Positions 1-8,296 of a stretch of DNA of 64,000 bases are shown piece by piece. The position numbers were made by a program, and so were the translations under genes. The stretch's first letter is position 1; the number at the start of each line of letters is the position of its first letter. Location of the stretch: the NCBI RefSeq assembly GCF_009796285.1, contig NZ_CP047020.1:7502001-7566000 (forward strand), in the 5' to 3' direction. Under the pieces are notes generated by a model that did not search any database, was not told the origin of the DNA, and saw nothing but the letters and a program-made list of their open reading frames with translations. The stretch is from Streptomyces broussonetiae (GTDB lineage: Bacteria > Actinomycetota > Actinomycetes > Streptomycetales > Streptomycetaceae).

Positions 1-465
1 CGGTCTGAGCCCGTCGACGAGATTGCGGTACGCCACCCGTTCCGCGGTGAAGGTCTGCAGGTACGGCAGTCTGAGCAGCCACAGGGCGCCGACCTGCTCG
101 GTGCTGAAGCCGAAGCCGTGGGTCTCCAGCAGGTCCAGGCCGAGGATGGTGTAGTCCACGTCGTCGTCCCGGCAACTGCCCTGGATCCGGCCGCGTACGC
201 AGGCGCGCCACTCCGGGCGCAGCACGGCCCGGTCGGCCGGGTCGGTGGGCTCGGGCAGATAGTCGGTGAGCGGCAGGGCTTCGGCCCTTTGCAGATAGCG
301 GTCGATACGGGCGCGGGTCCACACCTCGCCCTGTTCGACCGGCTTGCCGAGCATGTTGCCCGCGATCCGGCCGAGCCAGCCGCCGTGGATACGGTCGGCG
401 AGGTCCGGCCCGGTGCGGCCGGCGGCGTCGGCGGACGGGGCGGCCGTGGTGGGCTGCGGGGTCAT
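1..465 (-). CDS. ADP-ribosylglycohydrolase family protein (5' part only, runs off window)
   Basis: The first 155 residues are in the window, starting at ATG 465; the reading frame is still open at base 1. After a short Ala/Pro/Thr-rich N-terminus (residues 1-20) comes RIHGGWLGRIAGNMLGKPVE, the typical opening helix of the DraG/ARH fold. A DDDVDYT segment near residue 110 matches the metal-binding D-D-x-x-x-T region of the family. Known members remove ADP-ribose from proteins, DNA or small molecules using two Mg ions. The substrate cannot be told from sequence. It is divergent from the glycerate kinase, and a second, clearly different member lies at 55513-56625. Family assignment is firm, function open. 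Confidence 0.88.
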   Translation of the reverse strand, partial: MTPQPTTAAPSADAAGRTGPDLADRIHGGWLGRIAGNMLGKPVEQGEVWTRARIDRYLQRAEALPLTDYLPEPTDPADRAVLRPEWRACVRGRIQGSCRDDDVDYTILGLDLLETHGFGFSTEQVGALWLLRLPYLQTFTAERVAYRNLVDGLRP

Positions 466-615
466 GGTGGGGATCTACCCGCTTTCCCCAGGCCGCTCCC
501 AGCCGCTTCCCAGCCTTCGGTCGGGGCATGACGGCGGGGGCCTGCTGAGGTTAAGGTCGCAGCGGCGCGACTGGCCCTGACGTGCGCGGGGCCCGGAGAG
601 CAAGGGGAAAGCAAG

Positions 616-1767
616 GTGGCTCACGCTGCAGTGGACGAGACCCGTCGGGTGCTCATCGCCGCGGACAAGTTCAAGGGCTCGCTGACGGCCGTACAGGTCG
701 CCGAGCGGGTGACGGCCGGGCTGCGCCGGGTCGTACCGGACCTCGAGGTCGAGGCGCTGCCCGTGGCCGACGGTGGCGACGGCACCGTGGACGCGGCGGT
801 CGCGGCCGGTTTCGAGCGGCGCGAGGTGCGCGTCGCCGGGCCGCTGGGCCAGGAGGTGACGGCCGCGTACGCGCTGCGCGGCGACACCGCGGTCGTGGAG
901 ATGGCCGAGGCGAGCGGTTTGCAGCGGCTTCCGGCCGGTGTCTTCGCGCCCCTGACCGCCTCGACGTACGGCTCCGGGGAGCTGCTGCGGGCCGCGCTGG
1001 ACGCGGGCGCGCGGACGATCGTGTTCGGTGTCGGCGGCAGCGCCACCACGGACGGCGGCGCGGGGATGCTGGCGGCGCTGGGCGCCCGGTTCCTGGACGA
1101 GGACGGCGAGCCGGTGCCGCCGGGCGGCGGGGGGCTGGCCGACCTGGCCGCCGCCGACCTCTCCGGCCTGGACCCGCGCCTGTCCTCGGTGGAGCTGGTC
1201 CTGGCGAGCGACGTCGACAATCCGCTGACCGGCCCCAAGGGCGCACCGGCCGTCTACGGCCCGCAGAAGGGCGCCTCGCCGGACGACGTGGCGACCCTGG
1301 ACGCGGCGCTCGCGCACTTCGCGAAGGCGCTGGAGGCGGCCGTGGGGCCGCAGGCCGCCGAGTACGCGGCGGCGCCGGGCGCGGGTGCCGCGGGAGGCAT
1401 CGGATACGGCGCCCTGCTGCTGGGCGCCCGCTTCCGCCCCGGCATCGAGGTCATGCTGGACGTGCTGGGCTTCGCACCGGCGCTTGGGCGGGCATCGCTG
1501 GTGATCACCGGTGAGGGGTCGCTGGACGAGCAGACGCTGCACGGGAAGGCGCCGGCGGGGGTCGCCGCGGCCTCACGCTCCGCGGGCAAGCCCGTGGTGG
1601 CGGTGTGCGGGCGGCTCGCGCTGGAGCCTGCGGCGCTCGAGCGGGCCGGGATCGGGCGGGCGTACCCGCTGACGTCGGTCGAGCCGGACGTGGCCAGGTG
1701 CATCGCCGATGCGGGGCCGATCCTTGAGCAGGTCGCCGCCCGCATCGCCGAGGACCACCTGCGCTGA
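616..1767 (+). CDS. glxK: glycerate kinase
   Basis: A 383-residue protein starting at GTG 616 behind GGGGAAAGCAAG. Residues 11-25 (VLIAADKFKGSL) and PVADGGDGTVDA are hallmark N-terminal sequences of the glycerate kinase type-1 family (GarK/GlxK). FGVGGSATTDGGAGML and the later VITGEGSLDEQTLHGKAP are its Gly-rich phosphate and glycerate binding segments. These enzymes phosphorylate D-glycerate with ATP (2- or 3-phosphoglycerate) in glyoxylate and photorespiratory-type salvage. Length is normal for the family (about 370-390). The gene stands alone, ending in a strong hairpin at 1806-1840 shared with the convergent pssA. A link to glyoxylate from the ethylmalonyl-CoA operon nearby is possible but is inference. 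Confidence 0.93.
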   Translation: MAHAAVDETRRVLIAADKFKGSLTAVQVAERVTAGLRRVVPDLEVEALPVADGGDGTVDAAVAAGFERREVRVAGPLGQEVTAAYALRGDTAVVEMAEASGLQRLPAGVFAPLTASTYGSGELLRAALDAGARTIVFGVGGSATTDGGAGMLAALGARFLDEDGEPVPPGGGGLADLAAADLSGLDPRLSSVELVLASDVDNPLTGPKGAPAVYGPQKGASPDDVATLDAALAHFAKALEAAVGPQAAEYAAAPGAGAAGGIGYGALLLGARFRPGIEVMLDVLGFAPALGRASLVITGEGSLDEQTLHGKAPAGVAAASRSAGKPVVAVCGRLALEPAALERAGIGRAYPLTSVEPDVARCIADAGPILEQVAARIAEDHLR

Positions 1768-1805
1768 GCCTGTGGGGCGCTGCCCCCTGGTGGGTCACAC
1801 AAGCA

Positions 1806-1840
1806 AGGGGCCCCGGACCAGCAGATGGTCCGGGGCCCCT
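1806..1840. terminator. bidirectional hairpin terminator between glycerate kinase and pssA
   Basis: GGGGCCCCGGACCA (1807-1820) and its exact complement (1826-1839) flank a 5-nt loop, and A1806-T1840 adds one more pair, giving a 15-bp stem. It lies between convergent stops and has no T-tract, as is usual in Streptomyces. Confidence 0.8.
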
Positions 1841-1853
1841 CGTGCATGCGCCG

Positions 1854-2711
1854 CTACGGCAGCTGCGCCGCGCGCGCCTCACGCCGGTTGTCGCGGAAGT
1901 TGTTCACCCGCCGGGCCGTGGCGAACAGGGGAATCACCGCGCCCATGACCAGCTGCAGCGCACAGCCCGTCTGGAGCAGCAGCTGCCCGCTCGGGGCGTC
2001 GAAGGCCCATGCCGCCAGCAGGCCCATCGAGAGCACGATCCAGGACAGCATGGCCCCGGCCAGGCGTCCCCGCGGCTTCGGGTACTCCACGCGGCTCACC
2101 ATCAGCCAGGCGGTGCCCACGATGGCCAGCAGCGTCGCCACGAAGGGCAGCTCCAGCAGGACGATGGAGACCACCGTCAGCGCTCCGAACGGGCTGGGCA
2201 TGCCCTGGAACATGCCGTCCTTCATCGTCACGCAGGAGAAGCGGGCCAGCCGCAGCACGACCGCCAGGAGCACCACGATCGCGCCCAGCGCCGCCATCCG
2301 CTGGTGCGCGTCGTCCGCGACCATGCCGTAGACGAGGACGAAGTACGCGGGCGCGAGCCCGAAGCTGATCAGGTCGGACAGGTTGTCCAGCTCCGCCCCC
2401 ATGGGGGACGAGCGCAGCTTGCGGGCCACCAGTCCGTCGAACAGGTCGAAGACGGCCGCACAGAGCATCAGGATGACCGCAGTGGCGGCGCTGTGCCGCG
2501 CCATGCCCGCGGACTCGTCGTTGCCCGTCAGGTGCGGGATCAGGATGCCGGTGGTGGTGAAGTACACCGCCATGAAGCCGCACGTGGCGTTGCCGAGCGT
2601 CAGGGTGTCCGCTATCGACAGGCGCAGAGAGAGGGGCATCTCCTCCTCTTCGTCCACCTCGTCGGCCTCGGGCACCCAGCCCGCCTGGGTCTCCGGATCA
2701 ATCACGGTCAA
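1854..2711 (-). CDS. pssA: CDP-diacylglycerol--serine O-phosphatidyltransferase
   Basis: A 285-residue integral membrane enzyme that joins CDP-diacylglycerol and L-serine to make phosphatidylserine. The CDP-alcohol phosphotransferase motif is present around residues 90-115: D-x2-DGLVAR, then G-x3-D-x3-D. The spacing between AR and G is seven residues here; the motif is usually written with eight or nine. About seven hydrophobic segments follow, and the N-terminus (1-30) is acidic and soluble. Its ATG at 2711 overlaps the 3' end of psd by 14 bp, so the two are almost certainly co-translated and act in sequence (serine, then ethanolamine phospholipid). The order psd-pssA next to ccr matches my memory of the S. 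coelicolor SCO6467-SCO6473 region. Confidence 0.93.
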   Translation of the reverse strand: MTVIDPETQAGWVPEADEVDEEEEMPLSLRLSIADTLTLGNATCGFMAVYFTTTGILIPHLTGNDESAGMARHSAATAVILMLCAAVFDLFDGLVARKLRSSPMGAELDNLSDLISFGLAPAYFVLVYGMVADDAHQRMAALGAIVVLLAVVLRLARFSCVTMKDGMFQGMPSPFGALTVVSIVLLELPFVATLLAIVGTAWLMVSRVEYPKPRGRLAGAMLSWIVLSMGLLAAWAFDAPSGQLLLQTGCALQLVMGAVIPLFATARRVNNFRDNRREARAAQLP

Positions 2712-3354
2712 TGCGAGTCACCCCAGCCACGGTCTTCTGTCCGACCTCGACCGAGACCTCCACGCCCTCGGGCAGGTAGAGGTCGACACGCGAGCCGAAG
2801 CGGATCAGACCGATTCGGTCGCCCTGCTCGACCTTCGTACCCTCCGGGAGGTAGGGCACGATGCGGCGGGCCACCGCGCCGGCGATCTGGATCATCTCGA
2901 TGTCCCCGAGTTCGGTGTCGAAATGCCAGACTACGCGCTCGTTGTTCTCGCTCTCCTTGTTGAAGGCCGGAACAAAGCCGCCGGGGATGTGTTCGACCGA
3001 TGTCACCGTGCCCGCGAGGGGCGCGCGGTTGACGTGGACGTTCAGCGGGCTCATGAAGATCGCGACGCGGGTGCGCCCGTCCTTCCACGGCATGATGCTC
3101 TGCACCACGCCGTCGGCGGGCGAGATGACCCGGCCCGGGGCGATCTCGCGCTCGGGGTCGCGGAAGAACCACAGCATGCCCGCCGCGAGCGCGGTGGCGG
3201 GCACGGCGACGGCCTTGGCGACGCCCGAGCGGCGGGCGCGGGCCAGGCTGAGGGCTGCGGTGGCGACGGTCGGGAGGAGCCACGGCGATGCTCCGCGCGC
3301 GAGGCGTACGCCGGCCAGGCTGTCTCGGGATGCAGAGGTTTGGCTGTGGGGCAT
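2698..3354 (-). CDS. psd: phosphatidylserine decarboxylase
   Basis: A 218-residue protoenzyme converting phosphatidylserine to phosphatidylethanolamine. I chose ATG 3354 (MPHSQTS) because AAGG lies just upstream; an open frame extends to 3444 but that stretch is Arg/Pro-rich and unlike the family. Residues 40-65 form a membrane segment, then RDPEREI and PADG are conserved. The C-terminal LIRFGSRVDLYLPEG holds the GS pair at which short-type Psd enzymes self-cleave to give the pyruvoyl group. It overlaps pssA by 14 bp. Upstream lies a hairpin at 3492-3524 separating it from the acyl-CoA dehydrogenase gene. Confidence 0.93.
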   Translation of the reverse strand: MPHSQTSASRDSLAGVRLARGASPWLLPTVATAALSLARARRSGVAKAVAVPATALAAGMLWFFRDPEREIAPGRVISPADGVVQSIMPWKDGRTRVAIFMSPLNVHVNRAPLAGTVTSVEHIPGGFVPAFNKESENNERVVWHFDTELGDIEMIQIAGAVARRIVPYLPEGTKVEQGDRIGLIRFGSRVDLYLPEGVEVSVEVGQKTVAGVTRIDRD

Positions 3355-3491
3355 GGATGACCTTCGTAGCGGATGATGCCGCGCTGGAACGGGGGGACGG
3401 CGGCTTTCCGGGGATCGTACCGGTCGCGGGCCGCAACTGGGCAAGCCAGGAAGCCGAGTCGACGGCCGAAGAACGGCTGAACAGCGTCTAC

Positions 3492-3524
3492 GGGGTGTGA
3501 TCTTCTTCTCGAAGAAAACACCCC
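3492..3524. terminator. stem-loop downstream of the ethylmalonyl-CoA operon
   Basis: GGGGTGT (3492-3498) pairs with ACACCCC (3518-3524), and an inner TTCTTC-TC-GAAGAA pairs inside it. It sits 12 bp past the stop of the acyl-CoA dehydrogenase gene (minus strand) and before psd. It may terminate the operon or only attenuate read-through into psd-pssA. Confidence 0.6.
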
Positions 3525-3536
3525 ATAGGCGGACAT

Positions 3537-4742
3537 TCAGCCCTGGAAGCGATACTCTTCGAGCAGCCTGCGGCCGATGATCATTTTCTGGATCTCGGCG
3601 GTACCTTCACCGATGAGTAGCATCGGCGCCTCGCGGTAGAGCCGCTCGATCTCGTACTCCTTGGAGAAACCGTAGCCGCCGTGGATGCGGAAGGCGTCCT
3701 CCACGACCTCCTTGCAGTACTCGGAGGCGAGGTACTTCGCCATGCCCGCCTCGAGGTCGTTGCGCTCGCCGGAGTCCTTCTTGCGCGCGGCGTTGACCAT
3801 CAGCGCGTGGGCGGCCTCGACCTTGGTGGCCATTTCGGCCAGTTTGAACTGGATCGCCTGGTGCTGGGCGATCGGCTTGCCGAAGGTGTGCCGCTGCTGC
3901 GCGTAGCTCACCCCCAGCTCGAAGGCGCGCTGGGCGACACCGCAGCCACGGGCCGCCACGTTGACCCGGCCGACCTCGACGCCGTCCATCATCTGGTAGA
4001 AGCCGCGGCCGGTGACGCCGCCGAGCACCCGGTCGGCCGGCACCCGCAGGCCGTCCATGATCAGCTCGGTGGTGTCGACGCCCTTGTAGCCCATCTTCTC
4101 GATCTTGCCGGGGATGGTGAGGCCCGGGCGGACCTCGCCGAAGCCCGGCTCCTTCTCGACCAGGAAGGTCGTCATGGACTTGTGGGGCGCCGTCCCCTCG
4201 GGGTGGCCTTCGTCACTGCGGACGAGAACGGCCACCAGGGACGACGTGCCGCCGTTCGTCAGCCACATCTTCTGGCCGTTCAGGACGTACTCGTCGCCGT
4301 CCCGCACCGCCTTCGAGGTGATCGCCGACACGTCGGAGCCCAGGCCCGGCTCCGACATCGAGAAGGCGCCGCGGATGTCGCCCGCGGCCATACGGGGCAG
4401 GAAGTGGTCCTTCTGCTCCTGCGTTCCGTGCTGCTTGAGCATGTACGCGACGATGAAGTGCGTGTTGATGATGCCGGACACCGACATCCAGCCGCGGGCG
4501 ATCTCCTCCACGCACAGCGCGTAGGTGAGCAGCGACTCGCCCAGACCGCCGTACTCCTCGGGGATCATCAGACCGAACAGGCCGAGTTCCTTCAGGCCGT
4601 CCACGATCGCTTGCGGGTACTCGTCGCGGTGCTCCAGCTCGGTCGCGACAGGAATGATCTCTTTGTCGACAAAGTCCCGGACGGTGGAGAGGATCTCCTG
4701 CTGGACGTCGGTCAGACCGGCGGTCTGGGCGAGGCGCGCCAT
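3537..4742 (-). CDS. acyl-CoA dehydrogenase, probable methylsuccinyl-CoA dehydrogenase
   Basis: A 401-residue FAD enzyme. The start at ATG 4742 overlaps the MaoC stop by one base (TAATG), which rules out the longer open frame to 4937. Domains are the usual ACAD N-terminal helices (1-115), middle beta domain with SEPGLGSDVSAI and KMWLTNG, and C-terminal helices; the catalytic Glu is in the GEGTAEIQ segment near residue 380. In this operon the expected job is (2S)-methylsuccinyl-CoA to mesaconyl-CoA. That assignment rests on context: as I recall, the characterised Rhodobacter Mcd is much longer (about 550 residues) than this general-length protein. A broader short-chain acyl-CoA dehydrogenase is the alternative. 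Confidence 0.85.
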   Translation of the reverse strand: MARLAQTAGLTDVQQEILSTVRDFVDKEIIPVATELEHRDEYPQAIVDGLKELGLFGLMIPEEYGGLGESLLTYALCVEEIARGWMSVSGIINTHFIVAYMLKQHGTQEQKDHFLPRMAAGDIRGAFSMSEPGLGSDVSAITSKAVRDGDEYVLNGQKMWLTNGGTSSLVAVLVRSDEGHPEGTAPHKSMTTFLVEKEPGFGEVRPGLTIPGKIEKMGYKGVDTTELIMDGLRVPADRVLGGVTGRGFYQMMDGVEVGRVNVAARGCGVAQRAFELGVSYAQQRHTFGKPIAQHQAIQFKLAEMATKVEAAHALMVNAARKKDSGERNDLEAGMAKYLASEYCKEVVEDAFRIHGGYGFSKEYEIERLYREAPMLLIGEGTAEIQKMIIGRRLLEEYRFQG

Positions 4743-5269
4743 TACTTCTCCGTGTTCTTTTCCGCAGGTGCGGTCAGCTCTGGGCGGCCCGGCTGCTCGC
4801 CGCCGCGCTCCTTGATGTACGTCTCGGTGGGCACCATGACCTTGCGGCGGAAGACGCACACCAGGGTGCCGTCCTGCTTGTAGCCCTTGGTCTCGACGTG
4901 GACGATGCCGCGGTCGTTCTTCGACTTCGACGGCCACTTGTCGAGCACGGTCGTCTCGCCGTAGATCGTGTCGCCGTGGAAGGTCGGCGCCACGTGCCTG
5001 AGCGACTCGATCTCCAGGTTGGCGATCGCCTTGCCGGAGACGTCCGGCACCGACATGCCGAGCAGCAGCGAGTAGATGTAGTTGCCGACGACGACGTTCC
5101 TGCCGAAGTCCGTCGTCTTCTCCGCGTAGTTGGTGTCCATGTGGAGCGGGTGGTGGTTCATGGTGAGGAGGCAGAACAGGTGGTCGTCGTACTCCGTGAC
5201 CGTCTTGCCGGGCCAGTGCTTGTACGTCGCCCCGACCTCGAACTCCTCGTAGGTGCGTCCGAACTGCAT
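4742..5269 (-). CDS. MaoC-family (R)-specific hydratase, probable mesaconyl-CoA hydratase
   Basis: A 175-residue hot-dog-fold protein beginning MQFGRTYEEFEVGA at ATG 5269. The MaoC hydratase signature is visible as FCLLTMNHHPLHMDTNYAEK, with the Asp/His pair that activates water, followed by VGNYIYSLLLGM. In the ethylmalonyl-CoA pathway the step is mesaconyl-CoA plus water to beta-methylmalyl-CoA. Its start lies 5 bp after the CitE stop, and its stop shares one base with the dehydrogenase start. The C-terminal 20 residues are polar and extend past the fold. Family certain, exact substrate inferred from the operon. Confidence 0.87.
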   Translation of the reverse strand: MQFGRTYEEFEVGATYKHWPGKTVTEYDDHLFCLLTMNHHPLHMDTNYAEKTTDFGRNVVVGNYIYSLLLGMSVPDVSGKAIANLEIESLRHVAPTFHGDTIYGETTVLDKWPSKSKNDRGIVHVETKGYKQDGTLVCVFRRKVMVPTETYIKERGGEQPGRPELTAPAEKNTEK

Positions 5270-5274
5270 GACCG

Positions 5275-6234
5275 TCAGGCCTCCGGGATCTCGAACTTGC
5301 TGGTGCGCTGCATGCCGGCGGCCCGGCCCTTGCCGGAGATGACCAGGGCCATCTTGCGGCTGGCCTCGTCGATCATCTCGTCGCCGAGCATCGCGGAACC
5401 CTTCTTGCCGCCCGCCTCGGACGTGTAGTAGTCGTACGCGTCCAGGATCAGCTCGGCGTGGTCGTAGTCCTCCTGGGACGGCGAGAAGATCTCGTTGGAC
5501 GCCTCGACCTGACCCGGGTGCAGCACCCACTTGCCGTCGAAGCCGAGCGCGGCGGCGCGCTGGGCGACCTCGCGGTAGCCCTCGACGTTGCGGATCTGCA
5601 GGTAGGGGCCGTCGATTGCCTGGAGGTTGTTGGCGCGGGCGGCCATCAGGATCTTCATCAGGATGTAGTGGTAGGCGTCCGCCGGGTAGCCGGGCGGCTG
5701 CTCGCCCACGACGAGCGACTTCATGTTGATGGACGCCATGAAGTCGGCCGGGCCGAAGATGATCGTCTCGACGCGCGGGGAGGCCTGCGCGATGGCGTTG
5801 ACGTTGTTCAGGCCCTGCGCGTTCTCGATCTGCGCCTCGATGCCGATCTTGCCGACCTCGAAGCCCATGGTCTTCTCGATCTGCGTCAGCAGCAGGTCCA
5901 GGGCGACGACCTGCTCGGCCGTCTGCACCTTCGGCAGCATGATGCAGTCGAGGTTCTGCCCGGCGCCCTCGACGACCGTGACGACGTCCCGGTACGTCCA
6001 CTCGGTCGTCCAGTCGTTGACGCGCACCACGCGGGTCTTGCCGGTCCAGTCGCCCTCGTTGAGGAACTTGACGATGGTGTGCCGCGCCTCGGGCTTGGCG
6101 AGCGGCGCGCACGCGTCCTCCAGGTCCAGGAAGACCTGGTCGGCCGGGAGTCCCTGCGCCTTCTCCAGGAAGCGGGGGTTGCTCCCCGGCACGGCGAGGC
6201 AGGAGCGCCGCGGACGAAGACGGTTGACGGTCAT
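5275..6234 (-). CDS. CitE/HpcH-family lyase, probable beta-methylmalyl-CoA/malyl-CoA lyase
   Basis: A 319-residue TIM-barrel CitE-like protein. RSCLAVPGSNPRFLEKA at the N-terminus binds CoA, VFLDLEDACAP holds acidic metal-site residues, and IEAQIENAQGL plus IIFGPADFMAS are the conserved Glu and Asp Mg-binding strands. WVLHPGQVEASNE closes the barrel. The pathway reaction is cleavage of beta-methylmalyl-CoA to glyoxylate and propionyl-CoA, as done by Mcl1. A malyl-CoA thioesterase (Mcl2 type) is the alternative. ATG 6234 overlaps the meaA stop by four bases (ATGA), so it is translationally coupled to meaA. Confidence 0.88.
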   Translation of the reverse strand: MTVNRLRPRRSCLAVPGSNPRFLEKAQGLPADQVFLDLEDACAPLAKPEARHTIVKFLNEGDWTGKTRVVRVNDWTTEWTYRDVVTVVEGAGQNLDCIMLPKVQTAEQVVALDLLLTQIEKTMGFEVGKIGIEAQIENAQGLNNVNAIAQASPRVETIIFGPADFMASINMKSLVVGEQPPGYPADAYHYILMKILMAARANNLQAIDGPYLQIRNVEGYREVAQRAAALGFDGKWVLHPGQVEASNEIFSPSQEDYDHAELILDAYDYYTSEAGGKKGSAMLGDEMIDEASRKMALVISGKGRAAGMQRTSKFEIPEA

Positions 6235-8279
6235 GCGGGGACCTCCAGGGGGTCGAGCTTGTTCGCGGTCCGGATCTCGTCGACGATGCGGCCGATGATT
6301 CCGGTGATGTCGAAGTCCTTCGGGGTGAACACCGCAGCCACTCCGGCGGCCCTGAGCTGGTCGGCATCACCATTCGGGATGATGCCACCAGCGATCACCG
6401 GTATATCTGTGGCACCGGCCACACGCAGCCGCTCCAGTACGTCCGGCACCAGCTGGGCGTGCGAGCCGGACAGGATCGACAGGCCCACCGCGTGCACGTC
6501 CTCCGCGAGGGCCGCGTCCACGATCTGCTCGGGGGTGAGCCGGATGCCCTGGTAGACCACCTCGAAGCCGGCGTCCCGGGCCCGTACGGCGATCTGCTCG
6601 GCGCCGTTGGAGTGCCCGTCCAGGCCCGGCTTGCCGACCAGGAAGCGCAGCTTGCCGGTGCCCAGCTCGCGGGCGGTGGCGTCCACCCTGGCGCGGACCT
6701 CGGCGAGCGCGGAACCCGGCTCGGCGGCGACCGCCACCGGCGCGGAGGAGACCCCGGTGGGCGCCCGGTACTCGCCGAACACCTCGCGCAGGGCCGACGC
6801 CCACTCGCCGGTCGTCACCCCGGCCCGGGCGCACTCCAGCGTGGCCTCCATCAGGTTCTCGGTGCCCTTGGCGGCCGCCTTCAGCCGCTCCAGCGCCTTG
6901 CAGGGGCGCGGGTGGTTGAAGGGCGGCTGGTAGCGCGTGTCGCGCCAGGTCCGCAGCCCGTCGACGACCCGGGCCTCGACCGCCGGGTCGACCGTCTGGA
7001 TCGCGGTGTCCAGGTCGGCGGTCAGCGGGTTCGGCTCGGTGCCCTCGAAGGCGTTGACACCGATGATCTTCTCCTCGCCGGACTCGATCCGGGCCCGCCG
7101 CTCGGCGTGCGAGGAGACGAGCTGCGACTTGAGGTAACCGGACTCGACGGCGGCCATCGCGCCGCCCATCTCCTGGATCCGGCCGATCTCCGCGAGCGCG
7201 TCCGCGACCAGCTGCTCCACCTTCGCCTCGATCACCTTCGAGCCCTCGAAGATGTCCTCGTACTCCAGCAGGTCGCTCTCGTAGGCGAGCACCTGCTGGA
7301 TGCGCAGGCTCCACTGCTGGTCCCAGGGACGGGGCAGGCCGAGCGCCTCGTTCCAGGCGGGCAGCTGCACGGCACGCGCGCGTGCGTCCTTCGACAGCGT
7401 CACGGCCAGCATCTCCAGCACGATCCGCTGGACGTTGTTCTCCGGCTGCGCCTCGGTCAGGCCGAGCGAGTTGACCTGGACGCCGTAGCGGAAGCGGCGC
7501 TGCTTGGGGTTCTCGATGCCGTACCGCTCGCGCGTGACCTTGTCCCAGATGCGGCCGAACGCCCGCATCTTGCACATCTCCTCGACGAAGCGGACGCCCG
7601 CGTTGACGAAGAAGGAGATGCGCGCGACCACGTCGCCCATGCGCTCCTCGGGCACCTGGCCCGAGTCGCGGACGGCGTCCAGGACGGCGATCGCGGTGGA
7701 CATCGCGTACGCGATCTCCTGCACCGGCGTGGCCCCGGCCTCCTGCAGGTGGTAGCTGCAGATGTTGATCGGGTTCCACTTGGGGATGTGGGAGACCGTG
7801 TACGCGATCATGTCCGTCGTCAGGCGGAGCGAGGGCCCCGGCGGGAACACATGGGTGCCCCGGGACAGGTACTCCTTGACGATGTCGTTCTGGGTCGTGC
7901 CCTGGAGCTTGGTGATGTCCGCGCCCTGCTCCTCGGCGACGACCTGGTAGAGCGCCAGCAGCCACATGGCGGTCGCGTTGATCGTCATCGAGGTGTTCAT
8001 CTGCTCCAGGGGGATGTCCTGGAACAGCCGGCGCATGTCACCGAGGTGCGAGACCGGCACGCCGACCCGGCCGACCTCGCCCCGGGCGAGGATGTGGTCG
8101 GGGTCGTAGCCGGTCTGCGTCGGCAGGTCGAACGCCACCGACAGGCCGGTCTGGCCCTTGGCGAGGTTGCGCCGGTACAGCTCGTTGGACGCCTCGGCGG
8201 TGGAGTGGCCGGCGTACGTGCGCATGAGCCACGGCCGGTCCTTCTCCCGGTTGCCTTCGGCATTCTGACGCTCAGTCAT
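6231..8279 (-). CDS. meaA: ethylmalonyl-CoA mutase (coenzyme B12-dependent)
   Basis: A 682-residue single-chain mutase of the methylmalonyl-CoA mutase superfamily. The N-terminal TIM barrel (about 1-540) has RTYAGHSTAEASNELYR, GLSVAFDLPTQTGYD and NTSMTINATAMWLLALY. The C-terminal B12-binding Rossmann domain (about 555-680) has GKPGLDGHSNGAEQ, the DxHxxG base-off motif, then SILSGSH and AGGIIP. It converts ethylmalonyl-CoA to methylsuccinyl-CoA. Position directly behind ccr and a length near the meaA subfamily rather than the two-subunit MutA/MutB enzymes support this call over ordinary methylmalonyl-CoA mutase. The gap to ccr is only 17 bp. Confidence 0.95.
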   Translation of the reverse strand: MTERQNAEGNREKDRPWLMRTYAGHSTAEASNELYRRNLAKGQTGLSVAFDLPTQTGYDPDHILARGEVGRVGVPVSHLGDMRRLFQDIPLEQMNTSMTINATAMWLLALYQVVAEEQGADITKLQGTTQNDIVKEYLSRGTHVFPPGPSLRLTTDMIAYTVSHIPKWNPINICSYHLQEAGATPVQEIAYAMSTAIAVLDAVRDSGQVPEERMGDVVARISFFVNAGVRFVEEMCKMRAFGRIWDKVTRERYGIENPKQRRFRYGVQVNSLGLTEAQPENNVQRIVLEMLAVTLSKDARARAVQLPAWNEALGLPRPWDQQWSLRIQQVLAYESDLLEYEDIFEGSKVIEAKVEQLVADALAEIGRIQEMGGAMAAVESGYLKSQLVSSHAERRARIESGEEKIIGVNAFEGTEPNPLTADLDTAIQTVDPAVEARVVDGLRTWRDTRYQPPFNHPRPCKALERLKAAAKGTENLMEATLECARAGVTTGEWASALREVFGEYRAPTGVSSAPVAVAAEPGSALAEVRARVDATARELGTGKLRFLVGKPGLDGHSNGAEQIAVRARDAGFEVVYQGIRLTPEQIVDAALAEDVHAVGLSILSGSHAQLVPDVLERLRVAGATDIPVIAGGIIPNGDADQLRAAGVAAVFTPKDFDITGIIGRIVDEIRTANKLDPLEVPA

Positions 8280-8296
8280 CTATGACCCCGGGTGTC

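Noticed and set aside
4743..4937. A longer acyl-CoA dehydrogenase starting at 4937
   Set aside because: The extra residues are antisense-like and lie inside the MaoC gene; ATG 4742 overlaps the MaoC stop and starts the conserved sequence.
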